The notes: generated from the letters alone by a model not told the origin. 64,000 nt of DNA from Tethya wilhelma (GCA_964030475.1 CAXIPT010000008.1:5232465-5296464); one strand, 5' to 3'; positions 23,680 to 50,432 are shown, counted from the first letter of the stretch. Translations and numbers: made by a program.

Positions 23680-23909
23680 TTTTGCTTGCTTGCTTTGCAG
23701 AGAAGTTGACCACGCCTACTTCTAATGTGTCACATGATCACTGATGCAGCTAGGGGAAACCCCTTGATTATTTCTAATTACACAGCACCAGCTAGCTCTC
23801 AAGACAAGGTAAGCGCTTGTTAGACGTGAACTGTACGTTCTACAGCCACTGCAGATACTGAGATAGTCTCATTTCACTCTGTAGGTAGAGAAATCTGGAC
23901 TGAGCCGTC
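23680..23909. promoter_or_regulatory. Shared VPS26C/FHIP promoter region
   Basis: 230 bp between divergent start codons. No TATA box; a TCACATGATCA near-palindrome lies around 23731. A splice-like AG at 23883 (CTGTAG) may mean the FHIP leader has an upstream non-coding exon. Confidence 0.4.
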
Positions 23910-26900
23910 ATGGATCATCCCGCCAAGAGGAAGCCTCACAGCAGTGAAGAACAAGGTCATGGTGGTGGAAGTCTGAATCCCTTTGATGATCTGGAAGACG
24001 ACCCAGCAGATCTCATCACTGGACCAGCGGAAGGAGGAGGAGGGGGAGAATTTGACAGGAGCAAATACCTCGACCTTCCTGTGAGTGAGAGACCGGCTAT
24101 CCTTCAATTAGAGCACCACTGGGAGTCCATGGATGACATCATTCGCTCGGGACAAATGGATCCTTTTGCTCTTGCAGAGTTGAAAGAGTGCTTGTCGGCT
24201 GTCGAGAAACTCTTGATCAAAGACGAGCCAGAGTCGAGTGGCCAAGTTGGTCCATGTTTGAAGTTTCTCCTCAGCGAGAATGTGATAGAAAGTGTCTACA
24301 TGTTTTGCACTCAACAGAGAACGTATGCAAAGGAACTTCGAATAATGCTCTTGAAATTTTTCACCAACGTATTTGCACGTTCGTCACAAGTGATCTTAAT
24401 CCATCAACAGATCCTGCGACCCGTTAGCAAGCTCCTACGCGCCTGCGAAGGTACCAAAGATCACGACATCAACAACGCTCTCATCCCTCTTCTTCATCGG
24501 ATGTGCATTCTGATGCAGGAGAACCAATCTCTGCTGGACCTCTTCTTCATAGAGTCCAAGGTTCACATGCAGTCCAAGTTCCTCATCTTTACTCAGCTCG
24601 TTCAGAGCATGCACAGTACAAACGACGTGGGGAACAGAGCACGTGATGCTCTCCTCCTGTGTCTCTCTCTGGCAGACCAGCTGCCTGGGTCAAACCTTAG
24701 TCACTTCATCGCAGCCGACAGCAACTTCTGCCAGGTGAGGGGTTTTTATAGATGGTTCACGAAGTTGGTTACGAGGCTGTCTTTGTTGACTTGATTTTTA
24801 CATTTACCAGATGAAATAGATTTAATATATCAACTTAGTTTTCTGTGTGTATGTGCATATGATGGTCTGAGAGGGTTGGTTTAGTCTAAGACATTTCATT
24901 ATTGTCTGACCCATGCTGTCATCAATGCCTTATTCAGTGAAACAAAACCTCATTGTAGATGTGCCATAGTATAATAGTGATCCCAATGGTCTTACAATGC
25001 ACACCTCTTGCCACCCCATCAGGTTCTTGCCACTGGACTGAGTGCCATCTATTCAGAGCTGCCCAACACCTGTGAGATAGCTGTGGACGACTGGCAGTCT
25101 CCTCTGCCAGTCATCAAGGCAGCTGTACCTGAACTGGGCAGGTTTCTGCAAGCACTGGACTTCTGTAATTCTGTTTTACAGGTTAATAAATATCATTATA
25201 ATTATTACAAGGAGTGGGGCTCGCTTCGCTCGCCCACTCCTTGTTTGTGTATGTTTATAGGATCAGTTAGTCTATAACTCATTGCAAACAATAGCAAGAT
25301 AAAATTGATGAGCAAAGCTATAATTGTGTAAAAATATTCTTCTATGGTCAATTGGCTTAGGACAACCTTTGCAATTGAAGCAACACACAACAATCACATC
25401 AATACTGGCATAAGCAATGCTGCATGTGTATACTGGTCTGCTTAGTACTACTTTGCTTTGGCCAGCTCAGCAATTTACCTCACTACGTGACGTCACAAAC
25501 GACCCTTTTCCGACTTCCGCCATTTTTGCAATCAGCTGGCAAAGAAACTCGTTATATGGCTAGCTGTGTTTCGTGTACAGCGACAGAGAAGCAGACTTCT
25601 AATAGTGAGTGTTCTCACCTCGTTACGCTTCATTTTCGAAGATTGGCTCCCATAGCCTGCTTCTTTGTTGGATACAGATGCCACTGGTAAGCCTTGTCAG
25701 CGATCTCAAAAACAGCTAGCCATACTTATATTGCTTGTTGTTTTATCCTAGGCTAGCACTGTCTAAGCCAGCTTTCTAGACACTCTTTTCCTAGCTTGTA
25801 TTCTCCACAGTTCAGAAAGAAAGTAGCTTTTAGTTCGAGGTCACATCACTTCCGGTGACCCTCCGTAACACACGGACGGACGGACGGACGGACGGACGGA
25901 CACACGGACGGACAAAACTTTGCTTATAATATGATGTTGACTGATAGATTTCTTGTTTCAATAACAATACATGTTAAGAGATTTAATCTTTTTGTTTGTT
26001 TGTTTGTTTGTTTGTTTTCTTGTTGTTTTTTTTCTTCCTATAGATGGCACCCAAAGTTATTTGTGACACTATTCTTTCTCTTGTGAAAGAAGGTTTCTTG
26101 CAGCAAGTGATGGGTGCTGCTTTATTGCAGGTATATTGTATACACACCTCTCTATCTTGTGCACAGATCTTCTAGATGATTCTACTAATAGTTTGTTGTT
26201 GTTTTTACAATGTACAAAGTATTTGAAATTGAAATGCTCTAGCTGTTTGCTAATGAAGCTTTCATCTTGTCTCTCTCTCTCTCTCTCTTGCAGAGCTCTG
26301 AAGGAGCAGTGATGTTCTCCACGGCCTACCTCACCATCTTTCTCTCCCACGTCACTAACATTGCCCTCATGAGGGAGTTTCTCTCTTACATCATGTTAGG
26401 TCACTATGACAACCGCCCGGTGCTCAATGCTCTCATTCAAAATATCAGCAAGAATAATCCCCTGGTGAGACTGGAGCCCCTTTAATTATGAGTAATCAAA
26501 AGTACCGTGTTTTTTTTATTTGTATTTCTGTTGTGTGTGTGTGTGTGTCTAGCTGTGTGCTGTGACGTTGGAATTCTTCTATGTCCTCATCGACCTCAAC
26601 TGTGAGGATGTGATGGTTGAACTGATGCTCAGGTGCAGTGTGTTAGTATGATGTAATTAATGCTTGTCTGTAAGTGGCACCAGTCGGTAGCCAAACTGTA
26701 CACTGTATACATTATATATTGTTACCTAGGAGATAGCAAATCTTACTATATACAATAGTTATGCTTTGTACTATGATACTGTGAACTTCCACAGGCACCT
26801 GTTAGCAGGACGTCACATCCTGTCCAATCAGCTCGCCATTGTGGGAGCTCCTGACCTCTACTCCCAAGCTGCCCGACGGTTCCTCCAGCTCCTTCCTGCA

Positions 26901-28980
26901 GTGTGCCTCAATGCAGAGAGGATGTTCCTCGACTCCATCCGGACCCCCTCCTCTCGATCCCCCCCTCACTCACCTACTGACAGCCATTCTGGGTCACCCC
27001 CACCCCCTCCCATCTTCACATCCTCACCCCTCCCTCATCACCATCTCGAGAAGCCGACGCCCATTTCCCACGGAGGAGCACTCAAGCCGGCACCCACTAC
27101 TGGTAGCACTAATCCGTTTGACGTTCCTCACCACACCCCTAGGAGTCGCAGTGGCAGTGATGCCAGCAACAGCAGCCTAGTGAGCATGTCGAGTGTCACT
27201 TCAGCTGCTACCCACACAACTCCCGGCGGCAGTGGTAGCAGTGGCGTGGGGAGTTCTGGACCATTATCAGGTTGGAGAGGACGAGTGGCTCCCGACCGCA
27301 ATGCAAGGTTTGTTCCCACAACTGAGCCGGCCTTTCAATTCGACTACATCACACCTGAAGAGGCGTACGTGATGAACTTGGAGGATGCCAGACGAGCCAT
27401 AGAGGAGTGTGCTGAGAGGTGCAAGTGCTGGTCCAGTGAGTACAGCAAGTGTGATGTGGACAGAGAGGAGCTGGAGAGAGAGGTGGAGAGAGAGAACCAG
27501 ATCAAATCTCTAGAGATGGAAGACGTGACAATCAAGGTGACCCACGACGGAGAGGAAGAGGATAAAGACTCTCAGCTGTCGGGTCGGTTTCGTTCTCGAG
27601 CTACGACTGTGTCGACTCATTCCAGGTTGTCTAGAACTTCCAGTGAAAGAGTTCGAAGTCGTTTGCAAGCAAGAAGAGTAGAAATTGCATCACTGAACAA
27701 AGTTGATGGAACTGCACTCAATGGGGACGTTACTGAGCATGCTCAGAAAACTGAACTCAATCCTAGTCCTGGTCTGAAGCGTACTAGTACAATAGGTGGT
27801 CACAATAGGTCCCCCCGGACCTCCCCCCGATTCGGGAGAAGGTCCCTGACTAGTCTGACACAATTTGACGACAATCTTGGCCTCTTTTTGAAAGTTCTCT
27901 TTGAGAAGTTGTCCAACATGCTCCAGTTCCCTCCCACCATCAATATCCTAATGACGAGACTCATTGTCCGCTTGGCCCACTACCGACAGCCTCTCCTGCG
28001 CTCCTTCTTCCTCAACCACCATCTTGCTCTCAGACAAGGCACTCCCAACCTCCTCTCTGTGAGTTTGAACAGCTTGGTGGTTTTCTGTAGAAATATAATT
28101 CTAATCTATCAATAGGCAATGTTTTCTGCTCTATATCAGCAATGGTTGGTCGATAGAGCCTGGAACTTGCACCATAACGATTAGCACAAAGAGATGTTTC
28201 AAATGATATGGTTTATTTTGAAATTTGAAAATTTTAAATTTTCGTCAAAAAATCTCACTTGACCAAAGGCTATAATCCATGGTTTTCGATGATTTTGGTC
28301 AAAATTCAAATCTAGCACTTAAACGTACCATTTGAAAGATCTCTTCATGCTGATCACAATGGTGCAAGTCCCAACCTTGTACGGCCTTCCTGGACTGAGA
28401 TATTGCATACTTTAGGTTCTTCAAGTTCCGATATTCCATGCACATGTACAACACATCACACATCGTGTTCTACTCGCCCCCTCAGGTTCTCCAGACCATC
28501 AAGACTACCATTGACAGCTTTGCCAGGACTCAAGAAGACTTTGAAAGGCGTCTTGGTCGTGCCCGTAAGACAATGATCTATCGAGCCAAGGTGCGCAATG
28601 CTCAGATCGAACGCTCCATCGCTCAACAGATTGTCTTTCGTCTGCTACGACAGTCCTCTCGTGTGGACATGGGCTTGGAGGCACCATCGGGAGGGGAGAG
28701 CGAGAGAGCTTTGCTCAAGAAGAGGAGCTCCAAGGCGGCCATCTTGGATTCCTTGAAGGAAGATCACTCTGTGACTCAGAGAGAGAGGACCTCCAGTGGT
28801 AGTGGTGGCGCAAAGGGCTCCAGTCACAAGAGTAGCGTGAGACGAAAGGTGAAGAAAGTTTCAACAGATACGCTTTTTGCGGTCGTCATTTTTGACGAGT
28901 TTGTGCGTGAGTTGTCTGCCTTTGCTCAGGAACATTCTGTCCTCAATCCCCTAGTGTATCAGGTGAAACACGACCCATGA
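23910..28980 (+). CDS. FHIP-family protein (FTS-Hook interacting protein, FAM160 type)
   Basis: Part of the FTS-Hook-FHIP complexes that link early endosomes to dynein. Exons: 23910-24734, ~25022-25181, ~26044-26130, ~26294-26463, ~26552-26631, ~26795-28059 and ~28486-28975. The conserved RAI16-like helical region covers roughly residues 60-430: GPCLKFLLSENVIESVYMFC, LRIMLLKFFTNVF, ILRPVSKLL, LIPLLHRMCILM, FLIFTQLVQSM, GNRARDALLLCLSLAD, FLSYIMLGHYDNRPVL and CAVTLEFFYVLIDLN. A Ser/Pro/Thr-rich and charged insert (26935-27830) interrupts it before the C-terminal block DNLGLFLKVLFEKLSNMLQF and INILMTRLIVRLAHYRQPLL. FHIP1-like is my best guess. The stop at 28978-28980 lies just past GTGAAAC, so a further exon is possible. 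Confidence 0.8.
25207..25935. repeat. Interspersed ~730-bp element, copy 2
   Basis: Second copy of the element at 12353-13094, in an FHIP intron, with the same AAGGAGTGGG hairpin start, TGACGTCA and TTTGCTTATAATATGAT end. Near its end it holds a (GGAC)n tandem run (25872-25915) absent from copy 1, so the internal tetranucleotide expanded after dispersal. Confidence 0.75.
28148..28392. mobile_element. Imperfect long inverted repeat in an FHIP intron
   Basis: The left arm (GGAACTTGCACCATAACGAT...) pairs with the right arm (...ATCACAATGGTGCAAGTCCC) over about 60 bp with mismatches around an AT-rich centre. No coding potential. MITE-like. Confidence 0.5.
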
Positions 28981-29228
28981 GTATATCATCATTGATAGAC
29001 ATTATGTACGCAAGTGTGTGTGTGTGTGTGTGTGTGTTGAATCAGGCATAGAAATTTATTATCATGAGCACAATAAGTTGTTTTTTAATGAATTTTTTAT
29101 GTTAACTATAATACAAATTCAATCATATTACAATAATTACACAAACAGAGTTCAGAGAGAGAAGTATATTAGCACACAAGGAGTAATGCTGAGAGTCAAG
29201 TACAAAGGGAGGGACTGTGGTAATGAAA

Positions 29229-29940
<712 letters not shown>

Positions 29941-30237
29941 GATGTGGACTCTTGAATTCGTCAGCTTTCTAAAAAGAGCGCACCTGCTTGCTTTCTATTT
30001 AATGCCCACCAAAGGCAGGATCATCAGTCTCCTTTGCATCAGCATAAAGTGAGTCAGTCTATTGTTCCTTTATAGTGCTGCATATTTATGGAATTTTACT
30101 TCTCTAGAGTAATATAATCTCATAGCTTCTCAATACATAGCTGATGCATTGCATGCACGGCTTATTTAATTGTGTGATTTGTGTACATTGATGCAGGTAT
30201 TGTACTGTAATAGACTGAAGCTAGGATCACAGTCATT

Positions 30238-30703
30238 ATGGTGTACAGACGTAACCCGACCATGTTGAAAGGGGTGGTGGCTGTCAGTGGGATAGTGATT
30301 GTCTTCGGTTTAGCTCTCTACCCCATTGTCATACACCCTAGGTTGTACCCAGAGTACTACCGTAAGTTACAGCTAGATATCTTGGGAGAGAGTGTGTTTC
30401 ATTGACAGCCTAATGGCTATTGTCTTAGCAGGCTAGAGATGGCAGCTGTTTAATAGTGTACATGTGTAATCAGTCTCAATCTGTGCAGGCGAGAAACAAA
30501 GATGGCTTCGAGATAAAGTACCATTGGAAAATACTCAACCAGGAGGTACATGTGTGTACTTGTTTCCTCTTGTGTTTTATCTGCTTTGTCTTTATGACTT
30601 TATATCCTGTATACTGTTGTACGTATTTCTAACCCACATGTACATGTACACAGGGATGAAGGTTTGGAGTGATCCATTTGACAGAGAAAAGAAGAAACCT
30701 TGA
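30238..30703 (+). CDS. SMIM20: SMIM20 (MITRAC7), mitochondrial COX1 assembly micropeptide
   Basis: A ~66-residue single-pass inner-membrane protein that stabilises newly made COX1 during cytochrome c oxidase assembly. Three exons: 30238-30361, 30489-30545 and 30654-30703. Family marks: a single hydrophobic helix ending in ALYPIVIHPRLYPEYYR (human AAFYPIYFRPLMRLEEY) and the C-terminal GMKVWSDPFDR, close to human GLKVWSDPFGRK. Too short and too spliced for an open-frame scan to find. The start is the Met directly before VYRRNP, right for a 66-residue product. Confidence 0.93.
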
Positions 30704-31918
30704 TTGATGGGCACACACATGCACACACACAAACAATCATTCATTGTGCCATAGCTAGCTGTCGTTTGTATGCAAAAGACTCCAATTGACTGACATGGTG
30801 ACTGGAAATGGTTGTCAATTTCATATCCTCATTTTGAGCCTAGGTTAATTGTGATAGGTTTTAGTTTTAATACCATCTAAGGTTTCACCGTGGATATTCC
30901 TGCTATGTACTGTAAGTGAAGACTTCAGGAAAGTGTAGTCTAGGAAAAGAGAATTGTGTGCATTCTCTTCCTGTATATATATCCTCATCTACACTAGGAG
31001 ATGCTCCAAGTACGGATGGCAGTGGTTTATAATGTTGCTGGTTGTACATCCTCCATTTCTGTAGCTTAGCAGCCAAATGGTCTCATGAAAACATACATAT
31101 TTAGAGCGTCACAGACAAGCACCCATATTAGTACGTGGACCTTACAACTGAACAGAAGGGATGTGATGAAGGCACTACAGGTCTGGCCACACATCCTAGC
31201 ACCTTCTGTGGCTTCCCACATGCACCCTTACATGTACATGCATGTGTACATGTGGACCACTTGGACTGAGTACCTCTGAAGTACCAACACACTTATTACC
31301 TCATCCATGGCTCATCCAGTACAATAGGATCTTGGGAGGTCAGGACTAGGATGTTAACTAGAAAGATCCTTTTCTTCTTACAAGACAAATACCTTTAAAG
31401 AACTGTAACCTACATGCACCTAATGGGGAAGCTGTTCCTCAGATGCCTGGGACATTGTACTGCTTGAACCCTTGTAGGTCTATCCTCATATTAGCTACAT
31501 TCTTTATGGCTTGTACATATTCTGGATCAAACCACGGAGACAATGAGTCTGGTTCACATGAGGTCACAAGGTCAACATCCTTTTGAGACATTTAATGGCG
31601 GAAGAATTTCTCATTATCGGTAATTATTATTATAATTATTATTGTAAAAGTGAATGGTATTAAAAAAGATCACATACAACTATACAAATAAGTGGTACAA
31701 TACAATACAATACAACTAGTTTCAGAAACACATTAGTACAAACATCTCTTAAAAACACATAAAGTACACAACTAGAGCCCATTAACAAGATTTACTTTTA
31801 ATTTAATAATTATTTACATTCCACAGTAATAACCAGTACATAGACAGTTCAGTGAGTGATTGATGAATGGGGACAGAACTGATGTTGCATGAAATGACGT
31901 CCATGTGTGTGTGACTGA
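30704..31918. other. Intergenic region between SMIM20 and receptor kinase 1 (tail to tail)
   Basis: About 1.2 kb with no supported gene. It should contain both 3' UTRs. A repeated CACATGTACATG run near 31220-31250 and A/T-rich stretches near 31620-31830 are all that stand out. Confidence 0.6.
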
Positions 31919-39689
<7,771 letters not shown>

Positions 39690-40309
39690 GATCAGCTGTC
39701 AGCCAGTGTCTCGATACTGACCCCACACTACAAGGTACTTGAGTAGCTAACTTTTGCTATTTGTTTACACACACACACACGATATGAGAGTTCTAGTTTC
39801 TGACTGAGCGGCAATAGGCTCCTAGCTCTCCTGTAACAGAAACTGTTCGCTGTCTTGCAAATCCTCAAGAGATATATGTGTAGCCCCTCTGTGCTGACTT
39901 CCTGCACACAAGATGAGGTCATTAGTCCTGAGTGAACTCATTTCAAGTACCAACTTCCTGTTTTGTAAAAGGACTTGTCCAGATTGCGGCAGTATTAATT
40001 GAATTACTAGGTATTTGAAGTATGTGCTAGAATCTAACCTGCACTGGCACACTGCACAGAGCGCAGTTTGAATGTCACCACACAACTGACACTGCTTGCC
40101 AGGACTTCAAACCTGCCAGTGAATAACATATCCGCTGGCATGGGTAAAAGAGTTCTTATAATATACTGACTGCCATAATGCCTGCCACAATTGCATGACC
40201 ATCATACATACATAGCTTGCTGTAGGCTATCACACTGATAACATGACTGTGACATGAACAGTGAATGTTAAGTTAATAATTATAGGAAATTAATCATTAG
40301 CTAAGAAGC

Positions 40310-46136
<5,827 letters not shown>

Positions 46137-46337
46137 TGAACTTTTATTAATTATTTAATCGATTATTTTGCATTGGCTTGTTATTTCTTTTTATTTACTG
46201 TAAATAAATCTCTGAATAAGTATAACTAGTCACATGCATTATCTATTGACACTCCACCCCTACACATATGCATGCACGCGCATGCGAGTTAAATCATCCA
46301 TAATTCAACTAGTTTACATGTGCATGTGCTCCCATAN

Positions 46338-46640
46338 TATTATTTGATCCTGACATGACAATTAAGTGTGCCATACCTAAATTCAACCTGACTTGTACGT
46401 CTATGAACATTATTAAGTCCAGAGACAAACTCACCACTTGTAGGCAAACCCAGCTGCCTACAAACAACCATGGCAACTGTTGAATTCAAGAAGATGTCGC
46501 CAAAGACTTCACGCTGCCAGTCCCAGTGTCTACCACAGACTGTCCCCCAGAGACCATGGAAACATATCTCCAGTCTTCCTTGAAGCTCATTAATATTGCT
46601 GCCATCCACCAGTCGCACATCAAAGTCATTGCACTGATTG

Positions 46641-46689
<49 letters not shown>

Positions 46690-47279
46690 GTGTGTGTGCG
46701 TGTGTGTACAGTCAGTGCAATTGAATGCTGCAAACATCCCCACACAGTCAGCTAGCCTAGGTTGTCATGTACCATTTGGAAAGCATATAACCCCGGCTTC
46801 ACGATAGCAGTTGTTGTACAACAAAGTACAACCATTGGTGGAGCAGATAGGACAGTCAAAGAGCCTGTCTTCCTCTCCACTACATTCATGGTAGTCTCGG
46901 TGGATGGTAATGCCAGCTGTAAGATAGCCTACAGCCAAAGCTGTTTCCGACTCATTCCCCAGCTGCCTGCAAGCAACACGGGCATCTCTGGCATCCCATT
47001 GGTTGTCACACACACTGCCCCACTCCTCATCCTGACACACTTGGAGCCGACCCTGAGTTGGTATGGAGTCATTCACCAGTCTAACATCACCAGTAGAGCA
47101 GCCTGTATTGCCATGGAAACAAAATATTCTAGATCTAGTGGCAAACAGCTAGGATCAACACAGGCATGAATTTATGCTGTACATGTAACATTACCTGTTA
47201 CAATCTGTTCTGTGAGATAAGAGAAAAACAGACACAAGAGCGGCATGAGCAGCTGCACTATTTTAGCTCTCATTATCAT
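46338..47279 (-). pseudogene. Second copy of the receptor kinase 2 5' end (signal peptide and two SRCR exons)
   Basis: Encodes MIMRAKIVQLLMPLLCLFF (start 47279), a full SRCR exon (~46770-47100: CSTGDVRLVNDSIPTQGRLQ) and the first half of the next SRCR (~46430-46640), then stops at the N at 46337. It parallels 45300-46136 with scattered differences, several in the signal peptide. No stop codons disrupt it. Either the other haplotype of receptor kinase 2 left unmerged, or a truncated tandem paralogue; the N at its broken end favours the former. Called pseudogene only because it is incomplete. Confidence 0.6.
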
Positions 47280-47882
47280 GTTCACTAAACTTTTAGCTAT
47301 TAGGCTTGTTAGTTTGGATTGGCTTGTTATTAATCACATGCACATGCAATGATTACAATTTACTGACACAACACCCCTACACATATGCATGCATTCAAGT
47401 TAAATCATAGGTTAAATCATTAATAATTTACAGGGATCACACACATGTGACATATGCATGTGAATATAATTAGTTAACCTGAGGCTGAAGAGTAGAGTTA
47501 CTCTACTCATTGGAGACAACACCAGTCTCAAGGTTTGCAAGCTGGTGTCATGTAAAAAGAGTTACTCCATAATTATATTATATAAGTAATAAAAATTTTA
47601 TAAAAATGAACAGTGTAGGAATGGGCAGTGCTGTAAAAAGAAAGGAAACAAGGTAGCTAAGACTCTGAATTTCGGCACATGACTACTTCATTTTCAATTT
47701 TTCAGTCTTCATACATGGTCCTACCAGTATTCATTTGGCCCATGCACGATAAGCTTGGGATAATAAACAGTTGATCACTTGTGTTATAGAATAAAGTGTC
47801 ACAATAGGTATGCAGGCAACCTATGTGAGACTATAGTATAAGTCTTCAGTATAAAAAATGAATGTAAAAAGAGTTATTCCAT

Positions 47883-48106
47883 ATACCGTATAGCCGGAAA
47901 TATTGACGGTCAAAAAATTTGACGGTTTGCTCCGCAGAACGTAAAATAAAAATATTGACGAATTTAAATTTGACGATTTGCGCGTGCGCACAATACATTC
48001 ATATACGGCGCCCAAAATATTAGCGGATTTAAATTTGACGATTTGGACTTTGACCGTCAAACCGTCAAATTAAAATCCCCGTCAATATTTCCGGCTATAC
48101 GGTAAT
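47883..48106. mobile_element. MITE with ATACCGTATAGCCGGAAATA inverted ends
   Basis: About 224 bp. The left end and the reverse complement of the right end (TATTTCCGGCTATACGGTAAT) match over ~27 bp. Internal AAATTTGACGATTTG motifs repeat. Shares the TACCGTATAGC tip with the 12131/58321 family but a different interior. Non-coding. Confidence 0.8.
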
Positions 48107-48507
48107 ATACTTTAGTCATCCCGGGTCAGTGATCTCATGGTGACATCTAAATGATAATCGAATGCCCCAGGTAGTTTCAGAAATTTCATTCTATCAGAGG
48201 TCGACTGGTTTACCGTTAGCTAGTCTCTACAAAAAAAACTTTGAGTAGTAGTAGCTAGAGTAGGTATGCACATGCGCATTATATGCCACACAGATAGAAA
48301 ACGACTTCTGAGAATAAAATTGCTTGGGTGTAGCTTTCAACTAGTGCAAGTTTTTGTGAGTTTTAGGCCTTACACACTATTCAGTGTTAGTAATCTGTCT
48401 AAGAGAGCTTCTGAGCAAGATTGAAGGTCACTTTGTTTTGACAGATTTTATTTGTACTATTATAGTCTTGCATTCTGCAGACACTGAGCATGAACATTAC
48501 AGTTAGC

Positions 48508-48612
48508 CTAGTCACAATCAGTATGATCTTCAACAATGCCTGGATTTTCAACGACAGTTGCATCTTCAACCACCTCCTCCAGAGTTGACAGTCCTCCAGA
48601 AGATGGCCCAGC
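48508..48612 (-). pseudogene. Last-exon fragment of a receptor kinase 2-like gene
   Basis: About 105 bp nearly identical to 40311-40412, encoding GPSSGGLSTLEEVVEDATVV and the rest of the acidic tail to its stop. It is cut by the N at 48613 and its 3' flank differs from that of receptor kinase 2. This suggests another copy (haplotype or paralogue) whose remaining exons are not in this assembly. Confidence 0.7.
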
Positions 48613-49329
48613 NTGTGCCGAAATTCAGAGACTTGCCTTGTTTCATTACTTTTTCCGGCACTGCCCATTCCTACACTCTTTATTTTTATGAAATTTTTAC
48701 TACTTGTTCATTCACTTTTTATAACACAAAAGTGCTCATGATGCTATCAAGACTGGTCAGTCTCTACAAAAAGCTGGAGTGGGTGCAGGTGAATATATAT
48801 GAAGGATGCGCATGCGCATTAATGGCATACAAACCACGTGGTTAATTGATCGACGACCTTTACCTACAAAAATATGGCTACATTGAGTCAGTATAGCAAA
48901 TTTCAAGGCTGCATACTAGCTTTTGTTTCTTGTGATTTAGGCTGTAAACAAGTATTAAAGAACGTAGTCCCGATGAAATCAAGTTGCTTTGTACAGTCAA
49001 AGTTGGCTCAATGCCTTTCGTTTCTCTGTAAATCGCGTTCAAGTTTGTCAGTTAGGAAGAAAGAGAACAAAATTGCACTCTTGTGGCTTCCAACTAACGC
49101 TCTCTCCAGAGTGCTCCAGTAAGTTTCTGTAAGTTTTTGTTGGTGTGAACGGTTAGAAAACTGTCAGGGGGAGGCCTCTAAGCATGATTGAAGGCTTAGC
49201 TATCTTTCTCTGAAAGTTTATAAGCAGAAACATTTTGTATTGTGTCAGTGGGGCAGTCGGCCCATTCCTACTATACGTACTACCGTACGTATGATACAAT
49301 ACCTGTAAAACACATGGGGAATCAAAGAG

Positions 49330-49497
49330 GGTAAAAATTTTGCAATCTACAATAAAAATATTGACAAATTTAAACTTGACGATTTGTGTGTGTGCAGAGT
49401 ACATGTGTATACGATGGCCAAAATAGTGCCAGATTTAAATTTGACAAATTGAACTTTGACCGTCAAACTCCCCGTCAATATTTCCAGCTAAACAATA
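49330..49497. mobile_element. Degenerate MITE related to 47883-48106
   Basis: Shares AATAAAAATATTGACAAATT, TTGACGATTTG and CCCCGTCAATATTTCC with the intact copy, but the left end is lost and the right tip reads CCAGCTAAAC. Older, inactive copy. Confidence 0.55.
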
Positions 49498-49640
49498 GTC
49501 GATTCACTCAACACAATTTTTTTGCTTAACTCATTGAGATTTGTGTTAAAAGTACACATGTGAGTGATAGTTTCAAAAAAATTCAGTTCCAAATGGCAAA
49601 GAGACTATTTATTAGCTTTTTGTGCATGTATAACATGATG

Positions 49641-49703
49641 TGATTGTATATCTTACATGATTCAAACGTCTCCTGAAGCTCAGCTAGAGTGTCATTGTGC
49701 AGT

Positions 49704-49762
<59 letters not shown>

Positions 49763-50432
49763 CATTCATCACAGCAACAGTAAAAAGCACAGTGCTACAC
49801 ACACAACCAGTGGCTATGACCTACTTGTAGCTGTGGTCCCTCTGCTCCTGGGTGAGGTAGTATTGGTCGTATTCCACTCCAGACTTGCAACAGAGGGACT
49901 CTTTACGATGGTCAGCTGGACAGCTACAATGGGTCACATGGAAACCTACAAGAGACTCAAGCAACATGAACAATGTATGATATCGAGGCCAGTCTACTCA
50001 CCCAGGTCCCTTGCCAGTTGTAATATGGGATCATTCTCCCCACCATCTGTCACAATATGTATCTATAGGGGGTATATATTTTGAAAGTAAAATATAAACA
50101 CTTCCCTAGCTGGCCACGTGCTGACTTGTTCTGGCTCGATGGTCTGCAACCAAGTGAGCATTATCAGTGGCAGTCTGGACTCGTGGTATTTGAGTGTAGT
50201 CTTAATAGAGACGTAAACCCCGGCGCTACCAGGAGCTGGGCTCCTCTCTGGTTGCCTACCACCAGGCAACAGGAGGGTGGGACTTCTGAAATCCAATCTT
50301 GTTGAACTTTCATTACAGTTTGTTTCTTCTGCATCACATGTTTGGTCTTCAATAGCAACCTTTAAACTATCAGAATCCTTAGCAAACCCGCTTAGGAGAA
50401 TATAGCAAGCTAAAAGGCACACAAAGACATCC
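49641..50432 (-). CDS. Fringe-like beta-1,3-glycosyltransferase, partial
   Basis: Exons: ~50127-50432, 50002-50062, 49825-49945 and possibly ~49641-49690. The N-terminus (MDVFVCLLACYILLSGF) is a signal anchor for a type II Golgi enzyme. VYVSIKTTLKYHESRLPLIM then LTWLQTIEPEQ/IHIVTDGG matches the start of the Fringe-type fold (TW...FVFTDG), and HCSCPADHRKESLCCKSGVE matches the NCS..H...ALSCKMAVEYD block. The next expected block, WFCHVDDDNYV with the metal-binding DDD, is not found before the assembly turns into a CA repeat. Incomplete, or with lost exons. B3GLCT or C1GALT-type relatives are alternatives. Head-to-head with TTC29. Confidence 0.55.
49710..49760. repeat. (CA)n microsatellite in the Fringe-like gene
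   Basis: About 50 bp of CA between the 49825-49945 exon and the uncertain 3' piece, where the catalytic exon would be expected. Confidence 0.85.

Larger units (their letters stand above)
47280..49640. other. Gene-poor region with MITEs, inverted repeats and a receptor-kinase fragment
   Basis: No complete gene. Contains the MITE at 47883-48106, a degenerate relative at ~49330-49497, an inverted repeat pair (47590-47690 against 48614-48705), and a fragment of a receptor kinase 2-like last exon ending at the N at 48613. Confidence 0.6.

Noticed and set aside
22937..23709. Plus-strand frames of 143 and 219 codons
   Set aside because: Shadows of the VPS26C coding strand.
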